From: an uncultured Pelagibacteraceae bacterium
GTDB taxonomy: Bacteria > Pseudomonadota > Alphaproteobacteria > Pelagibacterales > Pelagibacteraceae
Reading direction: 5' to 3'
Assembly (NCBI GenBank): GCA_902566755.1
Contig: CACFJR010000003.1
Span: forward strand, 1-61,662
Length of the DNA stretch: 61,662 bases
Positions 18,454 through 28,308 of the stretch are shown here, in pieces; the stretch's first letter is position 1; each line of letters opens with the position of its first letter. Made by a program: the position numbers and the translations under genes. The notes under the pieces were generated by a model. That model was not told the DNA's origin, made no database searches, and saw only the letters and a list, made by a program, of their open reading frames with translations.

Positions 18454-19130
18454 TTTGATACTCCTAAAATTTCTTTAATTATTTTTAAATTAATAGGTTT
18501 TTTTTTTTTTAAACTAATTTCGTCAATTGTACATATAAATTCCGATATTTTATCGTATGATCTAGTTATTCTCTTACAAATAAAATCTATGAGTTTTTTA
18601 TCTAAAATTATTTGGCTATCTGAAAAATTTTTAACAATTAGTGCATATATAAGTTCATCATCTGGTTTATTGATTTTAGCTGTAAGAATATTTTTAAACC
18701 TCGAATTTAAATCTTTAAGTCTTGTCTCCATCTCATTTACAGCTTTCACAGATGTTATTAATAAATATTTGTTCTCTTTTTCAACCATATCAATTAAAGA
18801 ATAAGTTGTTTCCTCATTGCAGCTTTCACTAAAATCTTCAATTACAATATTTTGATATCCTTTAATTTTATCGAATATTTTTGCATTCAACTCTTTAAAT
18901 TTAAACTTGATACCTTTTTCTTTTTCTAAAAAAATTTCTGATAAATGAGACTTGCCTGATTTCCTTTCACCATAAATATTTAATATTTTTTTTTCCCAAT
19001 TAGGCCAGCTTTTGATTAAATTAAATGCAAAATAATTGCATTTACTTACAAAAAAATCATTTTTATTAAAATTTGATAATTGCTCAAACTTAAATATTTC
19101 TTGCCTTAGGTCTCTTATCTTACTTTCCAT
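18450..19130 (-). CDS. hdaA: DnaA-like regulatory ATPase, Hda/HdaA type
   Basis: A 226-residue AAA+ protein resembling the ATPase part of DnaA without the DNA-binding domain. Walker A is GERKSGKSHL (about residues 51-60), the Walker B region is IVIEDFSE and an arginine-finger-like DLNSRFKN follows. Hda proteins stimulate ATP hydrolysis by DnaA after initiation and so prevent re-replication. Location next to purM-purN and an exported DUF2066-like gene matches alphaproteobacterial hdaA. Divergence is high, so DnaA paralog is the safe statement. It overlaps the upstream gene by 16 nt and aspS by 4. Confidence 0.8.
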   Translation of the reverse strand: MESKIRDLRQEIFKFEQLSNFNKNDFFVSKCNYFAFNLIKSWPNWEKKILNIYGERKSGKSHLSEIFLEKEKGIKFKFKELNAKIFDKIKGYQNIVIEDFSESCNEETTYSLIDMVEKENKYLLITSVKAVNEMETRLKDLNSRFKNILTAKINKPDDELIYALIVKNFSDSQIILDKKLIDFICKRITRSYDKISEFICTIDEISLKKKKPINLKIIKEILGVSN

Positions 19131-20191
19131 ATTTCTTGATTTGTATCGATGTCAATATCTTTTTCTTTCATTAAACTTAAAAATTGATTTGGATTACCAT
19201 TAAAAATTATTTTATAAATTGTATTATTATTATTAAAACTTGTAACATAAAAGTTTGAAACCAAATCAAGCTGTGCTAAATAATTTTCAATTAATTGTAT
19301 TTGTTTAACTTTTTTTGAATTAATTGAAATATTTATTGGAAGTTTGATTGAGGTATTAATTTGGTTATTTTGTTTCCAAATATCTTCAAAAAAAATCTTA
19401 GTTTTTTCAATGATATTTAATAGTTGTAAATCATCGGAAATATCAACTTTTTTAAAACTTTGATTTGAAATCTTTACCTCACCGTCATAAAACATTTTTG
19501 AAAGCACCCTAAGATTATTTTTATTTTCAAAATATATTGCAACTATATAATCCTCCGTATCATATTTTTTTACAATTTGATCAAATTTCAGATTTTCAAT
19601 AATATCTTTATTTTCATTAATCAATTTTAGATCAAGAATATCTTCTTCATGTAATATGTAATTTATTTGTGAAAAGTTTTTTATATTATTATTCCATTTT
19701 GAATAGAAAGGATTTCTATCAAATAAAAGAACTTTATCTTCGTCATTGTCTATTAATATAAGCAAGGTCAAAAATTCTTTTTTTTTATACATCGATGGAA
19801 ATATATTCTTCCTTTCAAAAAAATTAAGAATTTTAGGCTTGTCAAAATTTACCACAAAATTTGCTTGATAATTTTTATTTAGGAACTGCTCATTTGTTAT
19901 CGTGAAAGAATCGATAAGATATTTAATATCTTTTAACTGTGTGTTTTTAATTTTATTTTTATCCTTTGAAGTTATTAAGCTATTCAAAAGAATATCAAAG
20001 GCCTCTCCAAATGCTTTGTTAATAACTTTTTCTTTATTAAAATTAGAATTAAATGGCTCTTCAATTTCTATGTCTTGAATTTTAAAAATTTTACCAAAAG
20101 TATAAGTGTGAATAAAACAAATAAAAAATACTACAAATATAGTAAAAACTATATAAGATAAAGACTTCGAAAAATTCTTTTTTAAAAACAT
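19115..20191 (-). CDS. DUF2066-like exported protein
   Basis: A 358-residue protein with an N-terminal hydrophobic segment (about residues 11-33), either a signal peptide or an anchor, followed by a mostly soluble domain. The segment with LIDSFTITNEQFLN, YQANFVVNFDKPKILNFFERKNI and LTLLILIDN resembles DUF2066 proteins, which occupy this position upstream of hdaA in alphaproteobacteria. The function is unknown. Its ATG is only 8 nt from the divergent purM ATG. The call rests on context and a weak pattern match. Confidence 0.6.
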   Translation of the reverse strand: MFLKKNFSKSLSYIVFTIFVVFFICFIHTYTFGKIFKIQDIEIEEPFNSNFNKEKVINKAFGEAFDILLNSLITSKDKNKIKNTQLKDIKYLIDSFTITNEQFLNKNYQANFVVNFDKPKILNFFERKNIFPSMYKKKEFLTLLILIDNDEDKVLLFDRNPFYSKWNNNIKNFSQINYILHEEDILDLKLINENKDIIENLKFDQIVKKYDTEDYIVAIYFENKNNLRVLSKMFYDGEVKISNQSFKKVDISDDLQLLNIIEKTKIFFEDIWKQNNQINTSIKLPINISINSKKVKQIQLIENYLAQLDLVSNFYVTSFNNNNTIYKIIFNGNPNQFLSLMKEKDIDIDTNQEIWKVR

Positions 20192-20199
20192 TTTAAATT

Positions 20200-21225
20200 A
20201 TGAAAAAATATAAATTTACATATCAAAAAAGCGGAGTAAACATAAATGCATCTAATCAATTCATTAAATATATATCTAAATTGACCAAAAAAGGAAATTC
20301 TAAAAATAAATTTAAAAATATAGGTAGTTTTGGTTCAATAAATGAAATTCCAAAAAAATTTAACAATCCTCTATTGGTAAGTAGTACCGATGGTGTCGGA
20401 ACAAAACTTGAAATAGCGAATATTTTAAATAAGTTTAATACTATTGGAATAGATTTAGTTGCAATGTGTGTAAATGATATTCTGGTACTTGGAGCAAAAC
20501 CACTTTTTTTCTTAGATTACATTTCAATTGATAAAATAAATTTAACAAAATTAAAAAATATTATTAAAGGTATACATGAAGGTTGCAAAATGAGTGACTG
20601 TCAATTAGTGGGCGGAGAAACAGCTGAAATGCCAGGTACCTACTCTAAAAATAAATTTGATTTGGCTGGATTTTCTGTAGGACTTGTAAACAAGAATAAT
20701 GTGTTAAAGAAGGAAAATATAAAAGAAAATAATTTGATTTTAGCAATACCTTCTAGCGGACTTCATTCAAATGGATATTCCTTATTAAGAGAAGTTTTAA
20801 AAAAAAAGAAAATCAATATTAAAAAAAATAAATTTTTGCGTAATGAAATATTAAAACCCACTAAAATTTATGTAAAAGAAATTATTAATTTGCTTGATAG
20901 AAAACTAATTAATGGATGTGCAAATATAACAGGTGGAGGTATTGGTGACAATATTGAAAGAGTAATACCAAAAAATCTTTGCGCAAGTATAGATTTAGAT
21001 AAAATAAAGACCCATAAAATTTTTAGTTGGATCAACAAAAATGGTGTTTCTCAAAAAGAAATGCTCAAAACTTTTAATTGTGGTGTGGGTTTTTGTTTGA
21101 TAATTAAAAAAAATAATTTTCATAAAATTTTAAAGTTTTTTCCAAAGAAATACCGTCCCTACATAATTGGAGAAATAGTTAGAAATAAAAGTAAAGTAAA
21201 ATATACTAACAATATACGTTGGTAA
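20200..21225 (+). CDS. purM: Phosphoribosylformylglycinamidine cyclo-ligase (AIR synthetase)
   Basis: A 341-residue PurM that closes the imidazole ring of purines from FGAM with ATP. Visible motifs are STDGVGTKLEIA, the DLVAMCVNDILVLGAKPLFFLDY block, GGETAEMPG, and GLHSNGYSLLR, followed by NITGGGIGDN. The length is typical. It is followed after one base by purN, the usual purMN operon. Its start codon lies 8 nt from the start of the opposite gene. Confidence 0.96.
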   Translation: MKKYKFTYQKSGVNINASNQFIKYISKLTKKGNSKNKFKNIGSFGSINEIPKKFNNPLLVSSTDGVGTKLEIANILNKFNTIGIDLVAMCVNDILVLGAKPLFFLDYISIDKINLTKLKNIIKGIHEGCKMSDCQLVGGETAEMPGTYSKNKFDLAGFSVGLVNKNNVLKKENIKENNLILAIPSSGLHSNGYSLLREVLKKKKINIKKNKFLRNEILKPTKIYVKEIINLLDRKLINGCANITGGGIGDNIERVIPKNLCASIDLDKIKTHKIFSWINKNGVSQKEMLKTFNCGVGFCLIIKKNNFHKILKFFPKKYRPYIIGEIVRNKSKVKYTNNIRW

Positions 21226-21226
21226 T

Positions 21227-21799
21227 GTGATCAAAGAAAAGGCTAAAATTGCAGTTTTTATCTCGGGAAGGGGAACAAATCTTAAAGCTTTAATTTTAAG
21301 ATCAAATAAGAAAACTTGTAATTATAAAATTGCATATGTAATAAGTAATAAAAGGAATGCTGCTGGATTAAAAATTGCAAAAAAAAATCAAATTATAACT
21401 AAAGTTATTTCTCAATCATTTTTAAAAAAAATTGAACAAAAAAAATTAGCAAAAATCCTCATTAATAAAAATATAAAGTTTATTTGTTTAGCAGGGTTTA
21501 TGAAAATTTTAAGTCCATATTTTCTTAATTTTTTTAAGAATAGAATAATTAACATTCATCCATCTTTATTACCAAAGTACAAAGGACTTAACACACACAA
21601 AAGAGCCATAGAAGCTAAAGAAAAATTTTCAGGATGCACAATACATTATGTAAGTAAAAAATTAGATTCTGGTAAGATCATTGCAAAAAAGAAAGTTAAG
21701 ATTTTCAAAAAAGATACTTTAAAAAAATTGGAAAAAAGGGTGCTTAAAGAAGAGAATAAACTTTATCCTCTAGTTTTAGAAAAACTAGTTAGGTCTTAA
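21227..21799 (+). CDS. purN: Phosphoribosylglycinamide formyltransferase (formyl-THF type)
   Basis: A 190-residue PurN that formylates GAR with 10-formyl-THF. Key parts are FISGRGTNLKAL (phosphate loop, about 11-22), the catalytic NIHPSLLPKYKG, HKRAI, and KLDSGKIIAK carrying the conserved Asp. The start is GTG at 21227, just after the purM TAA; an ATG overlapping by one base is in another frame and stops at once. The 3' end overlaps ndk by 11 nt tail to tail. Confidence 0.95.
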   Translation: MIKEKAKIAVFISGRGTNLKALILRSNKKTCNYKIAYVISNKRNAAGLKIAKKNQIITKVISQSFLKKIEQKKLAKILINKNIKFICLAGFMKILSPYFLNFFKNRIINIHPSLLPKYKGLNTHKRAIEAKEKFSGCTIHYVSKKLDSGKIIAKKKVKIFKKDTLKKLEKRVLKEENKLYPLVLEKLVRS

Positions 21800-22199
21800 A
21801 AAAGAAATTAATTTCTTTATTAGCGTTTTCAACACTGTCTGAACCATGAACTGAATTTTTATCAATGGATATTCCATATTTTTTTCGTATTGTTCCTTCA
21901 TCTGCTTTTGCAGGATCAGTAGCTCCCATAACCTTTCGATTTTCAGAGACTGCATCAACCTTTTCAAGTATCATTGCAACAATAGGCCCAGACGAAAGAT
22001 AGTTACAAAGATCATTATAAAAAGGTTTTGTTTCATGTACTTTATAAAAAATTTCAGCATCTTTTTTTTCTAATTTTACTTTTTTTTGTTTAGTAATTTT
22101 AAAACCAGTTTTAATAAAAAATTGTTTTATCTCTTCTTCTAAATTTCTCTCAACTGCATCAGGTTTAATCAATGAAAGAGTTTGTTCGACTTTACTCAT
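21789..22199 (-). CDS. ndk: Nucleoside diphosphate kinase
   Basis: A 136-residue NDK that transfers the gamma phosphate between NTPs and NDPs through a phosphohistidine. The start MSKVEQTLSLIKPDAVERN (ATG at 22199) fits the family; four extra codons upstream would add MRIT. The active His lies in NSVHGSDSVENA, and GATDPAKADEGTIR is standard. It overlaps the end of pepA by 8 nt, so pepA-ndk is one transcript, the usual neighbours in proteobacteria. Confidence 0.96.
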   Translation of the reverse strand: MSKVEQTLSLIKPDAVERNLEEEIKQFFIKTGFKITKQKKVKLEKKDAEIFYKVHETKPFYNDLCNYLSSGPIVAMILEKVDAVSENRKVMGATDPAKADEGTIRKKYGISIDKNSVHGSDSVENANKEINFFFKT

Positions 22200-23652
22200 A
22201 GTTATCCTCAATAAACTTATTTAACAATCTAACTCCATAACCTGTTGCTCCACTTGAATTAAGAGCTCCGGCATATTTTGAAAAGGCCATACCCGCAATA
22301 TCTAAGTGAGCCCAAGGTGTTTTATTTAAAATAAATCTCTGTAAAAACTGAGCTGCGGTAGTCGACCCTGCTCCACCAACATAATTAATATTCTGCATGT
22401 CTGCATTTTTAGAATTCATAAGTTTATCGTAATTAGCATGTAATGGAAGTCTCCAAGCTTTTTCCTCGACCTTTTCACCAGCTTCATGAATTTGTTTTGA
22501 TAAATTATCGTTATTTGAAAATAATCCAGCATACTCAGATCCCAACGCAACCACTATTGCACCGGTAAGTGTTGCTAAATCAACAATCAAATTAGGTTTA
22601 AATTTTTTTTCTGTAAAAGTAATAGCATCTGCTAAAACTAATCTTCCTTCTGCATCAGTATTTAATACTTCAATTGTTTTTCCACTATACGATTTTACAA
22701 TATCTCCTGGTCTTTGAGCATTCCCTCCTGGCATATTTTCTACTAATCCAACAATACCAACTGCATTTACTTTTGATTTTCTAAGAGCTAAATTTTTCAT
22801 AAGACCAACAACTACAGCTGAACCAGCCATGTCATAAGTCATATCTTCCATAAACCTTGCGGGCTTTAAAGATATTCCTCCAGTATCAAAACAAACTCCT
22901 TTCCCAACAAAAGCCAATGGTTTTGAATTTGATTTTTTTCCTCTCCATTCAAGAGTTACTAAATAAGAGCCCCTAATACTTCCTTGGCCAACACCAACTA
23001 ATGCGTTGCAACCCATTTTTTTTAATTGCTTTTCATCATAAACAGAAACTTTGAGGCCAATTTTTTTTAATTGAGTAAGCCTTTTTGCGTATTCATCTGG
23101 GTGCAATATATTTCCAGGTTCTGAAACCAAATCTTTTGTGTAGCTTACTCCTAGTTCAATTGCTTTAAATTTATCGTAAATTTTTTTATCAAATTTTTTC
23201 AACGAAGCAATATTTACTTTTAGAGTATTTGACTCCTTTTTTGATTTGTATCTTTCAAAAGAATAGGACTTTAATCTCATTCCATGTAAAAACTCATAAA
23301 TAGAGACTTGTTTAAAATTCGTAGAGATTGTATCAGAAATAATATGTATTACATCTAACTCTTCGCTTTTTAAAAAATCAAAGAGCCTTGCTCCACTTTT
23401 TTCTATTTCATTTGGTTTCTGGTTTTTTTTTAAAGAAATTAAAATTATTTTTTGATTTGGATTCAAATCAAAAGACAATAAATTTTTTTTTTTATTTTTA
23501 TTTTTTAAAATAACAGTTAGGTTTTTGTAATCTGAAGAATTAAAATATCTTTTCAAGTGAGATATTTCTGACTTTTCGTTAGTAAAAAAGGCAATACATC
23601 CATAAAGCTTTGAGATATTTGTAAATTTTGAAAAAGTATCTTTTATAATCAT
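22192..23652 (-). CDS. pepA: Leucyl aminopeptidase (M17 family)
   Basis: A 486-residue cytosolic aminopeptidase with two metal ions, removing N-terminal residues from peptides. The C-terminal catalytic domain shows GKGVCFDTGGISLKPA, MTYDMAGSAVV and the hallmark NTDAEGRLVLADA, then the GYGVRLL ending. The N-terminal domain is divergent and Lys-rich. PepA can also bind DNA in E. coli; nothing in the sequence tests this. It is divergent from lptF (56 nt), a conserved alphaproteobacterial layout. Confidence 0.95.
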   Translation of the reverse strand: MIIKDTFSKFTNISKLYGCIAFFTNEKSEISHLKRYFNSSDYKNLTVILKNKNKKKNLLSFDLNPNQKIILISLKKNQKPNEIEKSGARLFDFLKSEELDVIHIISDTISTNFKQVSIYEFLHGMRLKSYSFERYKSKKESNTLKVNIASLKKFDKKIYDKFKAIELGVSYTKDLVSEPGNILHPDEYAKRLTQLKKIGLKVSVYDEKQLKKMGCNALVGVGQGSIRGSYLVTLEWRGKKSNSKPLAFVGKGVCFDTGGISLKPARFMEDMTYDMAGSAVVVGLMKNLALRKSKVNAVGIVGLVENMPGGNAQRPGDIVKSYSGKTIEVLNTDAEGRLVLADAITFTEKKFKPNLIVDLATLTGAIVVALGSEYAGLFSNNDNLSKQIHEAGEKVEEKAWRLPLHANYDKLMNSKNADMQNINYVGGAGSTTAAQFLQRFILNKTPWAHLDIAGMAFSKYAGALNSSGATGYGVRLLNKFIEDNYE

Positions 23653-23708
23653 AATTTTTTATTCATTTTTCTACCAAAACGTGTATATGTTTATTTTATA
23701 GAATTTCA

Positions 23709-24854
23709 ATGAAAAAAATTATTTTTAAAAACTTTTTACGTGAAACAACAATATTTTTTTTACTTTCTTGTAGTTCTGTCGCACTTATAGTTTGGGTGAT
23801 TCAAGCTGTAAACTACTTGGGTTTTGTGACTGAGGATGGTCACGGTTTTAAAATTTATTTTCTATATACGCTGTTAAGTTTGCCAAAAATTATTAATGGA
23901 ATTTTACCATTTATGTTTTTCTTTGCTGTCTTTTTTATGCTTGTAAAATACGAAGATCAAAACCAAACGCTTATATTTTGGTCTAATGGAGTAAAAAAAA
24001 GCGAATTTTTAAATATAATAATTAGATATTCTTTAATTTTTTTGATTTTACAATTAATTATGAATGTTTTTTTAGTTCCTTTTACGCAAGATAAGGCGAG
24101 ATCTTTTATAAGGCAATCAAACGTTGATTTTTTACCATCTCTAGTAAAACCTAAAAAATTTATGGATACAGTAAAAAAACTTACAATATATGTAGATAAA
24201 AAGAATGATTTAGGTCAGTTCGAAAATATAGTTATAAAAGACTCTTTTAATAAAGTCGATTCAAGAATTATATATGCTAAGACAGGTTTTTTTACTGAAC
24301 TTAATGATCAAAATTTATTAATTTTAAACGATGGCAAAATTTTGAATATTAATAAAGGTAAAACAACTGTTATTAATTTTAATAAAACTCAATTAAATTT
24401 ATCTAAATATAGTTCTAAGACTACTAAATACCCAAAATTACAAGAGGTAAGTATTTTCCTTTTATCGAAATGTATATTTCAAACGATAGATCAAAGGAGT
24501 ACAACAATGTTAGGTGATAAAAATGAATTCAGATTTCAATGCTCACATGAGCCAAAGAAATTAGATAACCTATCACAAGAATTTTTCAGTAGACTGTTTA
24601 AACCTCTATATATTCCATTATTAGCAATTGTCTCTGCTTTGCTTCTAATTAAGTCAAAAAATTCTCTTGGATATTCAAGACATAAAATAATAATTTTTAT
24701 AACTGGAGTTATTTTAATTTCGCTTTCAGAAATTTTAACAAAATTTTTTTCATTTGACCTCTACAAAAGTTTTTTATTAATGGTATTTCCAATAATTATT
24801 TCAGTAATACTTTATTTTTTATTTTATAAACAATCTTATGGTACTTCAAAATGA
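23709..24854 (+). CDS. lptF: LPS export permease LptF
   Basis: A 381-residue YjgP/YjgQ-family inner-membrane permease. Membrane segments lie near the N-terminus (about 12-32, 48-80, 100-120) and three near the C-terminus, with a periplasmic beta-jellyroll domain between. With LptG and the LptB ATPase it lifts LPS out of the inner membrane. It begins a tightly overlapping lptF-lptG-lptD-surA-pdxA-rsmA operon, the gene order typical for alphaproteobacteria. Confidence 0.92.
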   Translation: MKKIIFKNFLRETTIFFLLSCSSVALIVWVIQAVNYLGFVTEDGHGFKIYFLYTLLSLPKIINGILPFMFFFAVFFMLVKYEDQNQTLIFWSNGVKKSEFLNIIIRYSLIFLILQLIMNVFLVPFTQDKARSFIRQSNVDFLPSLVKPKKFMDTVKKLTIYVDKKNDLGQFENIVIKDSFNKVDSRIIYAKTGFFTELNDQNLLILNDGKILNINKGKTTVINFNKTQLNLSKYSSKTTKYPKLQEVSIFLLSKCIFQTIDQRSTTMLGDKNEFRFQCSHEPKKLDNLSQEFFSRLFKPLYIPLLAIVSALLLIKSKNSLGYSRHKIIIFITGVILISLSEILTKFFSFDLYKSFLLMVFPIIISVILYFLFYKQSYGTSK

Positions 24855-25933
24855 TTTTAAAAGTTTATCAAAATTATATAGGTAAACAATTTTTATCTAC
24901 ATTTATTAAAACAGTTTTTATTTTTGTTACATTGGCTTTCATATTAAATATTTTTGAGGAAATTAATTTTTTCAAAGATTTAGATGTTTCGATGGGAATA
25001 CCAATTTTTTTAACCTTTTTGAATATTCCATCAATTATATTTGAAATTTTCCCTTTTATATTTCTCATTACAACTCAATTTTTTTTCATAAAACTTATTG
25101 AACAAAATGAAAATATTTCATTTAAAAATTTCGGTTTAAGTAACTTAAGAATTATAAAATTATTAGCTACTCTAAGTTTTCTAATCGGCGTAATAATAGT
25201 AACGATTTTTTACAATTTATCATCGAATCTTAAACATTCTTATTTAAATATCAAAAATTCATATGCAAAAGATAACAAATATTTAGCAGTAATTACTGAA
25301 AATGGAATTTGGATCAAGGATGCTAAAGATGGAATAACAAGTATAATAAATGCAGAAGATTTAAAAGGAAGTTTTTTAAATAACGTTGACATAGTTCAAT
25401 TTGATGAGGAATTTAATTTTATTCAAAACATATCAACTAATCAAATCAATATAGAAAATAAAATTTGGAAATCAGAAAGTGCTTTATTGAATGACGAGAT
25501 AAAGTCTAACCAGCGAATAAGTGACTATCAATTAAAAACAAATCTAGATTTTCAGGATATCAACTCATTATTTTCAAATTTAACCTCCTTATCAATTTTT
25601 GAGTTAAACGATTTAAAAAATAAGTACGATGATATTAACTATTCCTCTATTGAAGTAGACTCTGCCATTCAAAAAATTATTTCCTTTCCAATCTATTTAA
25701 TGCTTATGACTGTACTATCATCAACTATTATGATGAATATTAACCAAAATAGGACCAAAATATTTCATCTAATATTTGGAATTCTTATTTCTGTCATAAT
25801 TTATTATTTAAGCTTCTTCTTTGAGGAGCTTGGGAAAAATGAACAAGTTCCTGTAATGGTATCTATTTGGATACCACTTTTGATGATTAGTATAGTATCA
25901 ACGATAAATTTGGTAAGGATTAATGAAAAATAA
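24851..25933 (+). CDS. lptG: LPS export permease LptG
   Basis: A 360-residue YjgP/YjgQ paralog of LptF with the same plan: three N-terminal membrane segments, a periplasmic domain (about 120-260) containing KYLAVITENGIWIKD, and three C-terminal segments. GIWIKD resembles the conserved GLWL-D motif of LptG. The start overlaps lptF by 4 nt (ATGA) and the end overlaps lptD by 11. It pairs with LptF in the LptB2FG exporter. Confidence 0.93.
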   Translation: MILKVYQNYIGKQFLSTFIKTVFIFVTLAFILNIFEEINFFKDLDVSMGIPIFLTFLNIPSIIFEIFPFIFLITTQFFFIKLIEQNENISFKNFGLSNLRIIKLLATLSFLIGVIIVTIFYNLSSNLKHSYLNIKNSYAKDNKYLAVITENGIWIKDAKDGITSIINAEDLKGSFLNNVDIVQFDEEFNFIQNISTNQINIENKIWKSESALLNDEIKSNQRISDYQLKTNLDFQDINSLFSNLTSLSIFELNDLKNKYDDINYSSIEVDSAIQKIISFPIYLMLMTVLSSTIMMNINQNRTKIFHLIFGILISVIIYYLSFFFEELGKNEQVPVMVSIWIPLLMISIVSTINLVRINEK

Positions 25934-28307
25934 TTTATTTTTTAAATTTTTATTTTTCTTTATATTTTTTTTAAATTTTTTATATGCATCCTCTGAGGAA
26001 TTAAAATTTGAAGCATCATCAATAGAAATTATAGATCAAGATAAAATAGTAATTGCAGAAAATGGTGTAAAAATTTTTTCAGGAGACGAGATTGTAATTA
26101 TCGCTGATAAAATGAGGTATGATAAGGAAAAAAAATTCCTTAAAGCTGATGGAAATATAACAATAAAAAATCAAGCTGAAAAAATTGAAATTAACAGCGA
26201 AAGTATATCTTATGACAAAGTCAACGAAAAAATTGTTTCTTCAGGAAATGTTGAAATAAAATTTGATAATAATTATATTTTCACTACAAAAGAGATAATT
26301 TATTTAAAAAATTCTGGAGAGATCTTGACAAACTATTCTTCGAAAATAGTAGATAATTTTAAAAATGAAATAGAAATTGAAAAATTAAATTTTAATATTA
26401 ATAGCAGTTTGTTAAAAGGAAAAAAAGTAACATTATTTGATCTTGAAAAGAATTTCTACAATTTTGAAAGTGCAATAATAGATTTTACAAAAAATAAGAT
26501 AATAGCTGACAACGTTAGCATCGATTTTAATAAAAATATTTTTGGAAATCCATCAAACGATCCTAGGCTTAAAGGAAATTATTTTTATAGTGATGGAAAA
26601 AACTCAATAATAAAAAAAGGAATTTTTACAACTTGTAAGAAAAACGAGGATTGTCCACCATGGCAAATAAAGGCAAAAGAAATTGAGCATGATAAAGAAA
26701 AAAAGATAATAAATTATAAGCATGCATGGCTTGAAATATATGATAAACCAATAATTTATTTTCCTAAATTTTTCCATCCTGATCCAACTGTTAAAAGACA
26801 GTCAGGTTTTTTAATGCCTCAAGTAATAGACTCCTCTAGCCTGGGGCTATCTTTTAAATTACCTTACTATAAAGTTATAAGTGATAATAAAGATCTTACT
26901 TTCACTCCAAGAATTTTTTCTGAAAATGAAGCGTTATTTCAAAATGAATATAGACAAGTAAATAAAAATTCAAAACATATTGTTGACTTCAGCTTAAAAG
27001 AAAAAAATTCAACTTCAAAAACGCATTTTTTTTCTAATTCTTTAACTAAACTTAATATAGATTTATTTGATATAAGTGAGATTGAATTAAACTTAGAGAC
27101 AACTTCCGATGAAAATTATCTAAAAACACACAATATCAAATCTAAAATAAATACTAATCAATCCCTTTTAGAATCTTTTTTAATTTTTAGAGGAAGTAGT
27201 CGAGATATGGACCTAGAAACTAAAATTGAGGCTTATGAAGATTTGACAGTAGACAAATCTAGTGACCGATATGAATATATTTTTCCAAGCTATAAATTTT
27301 CAAAAAGACTTCCCTCAAATTTTAAAGGTAATTACGAGATAATCTCAAGTGGAAATTACAAAAATTATGATACGAACATCTTTGAAAAAGTTTTAATTAA
27401 TGATTTGAAATTTTCTTCAAATCCAAAAATTACATCAACAGGTTTTGTAAACAAATTTAGTGTACTTTTAAAAAATATAACTTCTGAAGCTGATAATTCA
27501 ACAAATTATAAAAATAAATTTAGTTCAGAAAATTATGGATCTATTTTTTACGATATGTCTTATCCATTAAAAAAAGAAGGAAATTATTTTGATAGTTTTT
27601 TTACTGCAAAAGGATCTTTAATGTATAGCCCAAACTCAAATAAAGATTTGAAAACTTTAGATAGAAAAATTGATATTAACAATATATTCACGCAAAATAG
27701 ATTAAGCTTGGAAGATGCGGTGGAGGGAGGACAATCTTTAACTCTTGGAGGAGAATATAGTCTTAAAGGTAAAAAAAGTGGAAGTGATATCATTAAAGCA
27801 GGTTTAGCAACCGTTTTGAGAGATGACGAGGAGACAAATCTTCCAACAAAATCAACATTAAATAATAAAGGATCTGACTTTATTGGCTCTTTGATATTTG
27901 AACCTAATAAAAATTTTAAATTCGATTATAATTTTTCAATAGATAGTGACTTTGAGTCCTCAAATTATAATTCGGTAAAAACAGATATTTCCGTCAATAA
28001 GTTTGTAACGTCGTTTGAATTTTTACAAGAGGATGATGAGGTAGGAAGTGAAAGCTTTCTTTCAAATGAAACATCTTATAACTTTAATGACTCATACTCA
28101 CTAAAATATAGAACTAGGAGAAATAAAAAAACTGATTTTACTGAGTTTTATAATTTAATATATGAATATAAAAACGATTGTTTAACAGCTTCAATACAAT
28201 ATAATAAGGACTATTACTCAGATAATGAATTAAAACCAACTGAAGAATTATTTTTTTCAATTTCTATAGTGCCTTTAGCAACCTTAAATACTCCAAGTGT
28301 CAGGTAA
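25923..28307 (+). CDS. lptD: LPS-assembly outer-membrane protein LptD
   Basis: A 794-residue protein with a signal peptide (about 1-22). An OstA-like beta-jellyroll follows (about 30-200, with DKMRYDKEKKFLKADGN-type repeats), and then a beta-barrel. The plug-domain signature ACxxC-like TTCKKNEDCPPWQIKAKE and the HAWLEIYDKPIIYFPKFFHPDP motif are clear. Two cysteines lie in the N-terminal part and one near the C-terminus (NDCLT), a reduced version of the E. coli four-cysteine disulfide set. It inserts LPS into the outer leaflet, normally with LptE, which is not seen here. Confidence 0.93.
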   Translation: MKNNLFFKFLFFFIFFLNFLYASSEELKFEASSIEIIDQDKIVIAENGVKIFSGDEIVIIADKMRYDKEKKFLKADGNITIKNQAEKIEINSESISYDKVNEKIVSSGNVEIKFDNNYIFTTKEIIYLKNSGEILTNYSSKIVDNFKNEIEIEKLNFNINSSLLKGKKVTLFDLEKNFYNFESAIIDFTKNKIIADNVSIDFNKNIFGNPSNDPRLKGNYFYSDGKNSIIKKGIFTTCKKNEDCPPWQIKAKEIEHDKEKKIINYKHAWLEIYDKPIIYFPKFFHPDPTVKRQSGFLMPQVIDSSSLGLSFKLPYYKVISDNKDLTFTPRIFSENEALFQNEYRQVNKNSKHIVDFSLKEKNSTSKTHFFSNSLTKLNIDLFDISEIELNLETTSDENYLKTHNIKSKINTNQSLLESFLIFRGSSRDMDLETKIEAYEDLTVDKSSDRYEYIFPSYKFSKRLPSNFKGNYEIISSGNYKNYDTNIFEKVLINDLKFSSNPKITSTGFVNKFSVLLKNITSEADNSTNYKNKFSSENYGSIFYDMSYPLKKEGNYFDSFFTAKGSLMYSPNSNKDLKTLDRKIDINNIFTQNRLSLEDAVEGGQSLTLGGEYSLKGKKSGSDIIKAGLATVLRDDEETNLPTKSTLNNKGSDFIGSLIFEPNKNFKFDYNFSIDSDFESSNYNSVKTDISVNKFVTSFEFLQEDDEVGSESFLSNETSYNFNDSYSLKYRTRRNKKTDFTEFYNLIYEYKNDCLTASIQYNKDYYSDNELKPTEELFFSISIVPLATLNTPSVR

Positions 28308-28308
28308 A

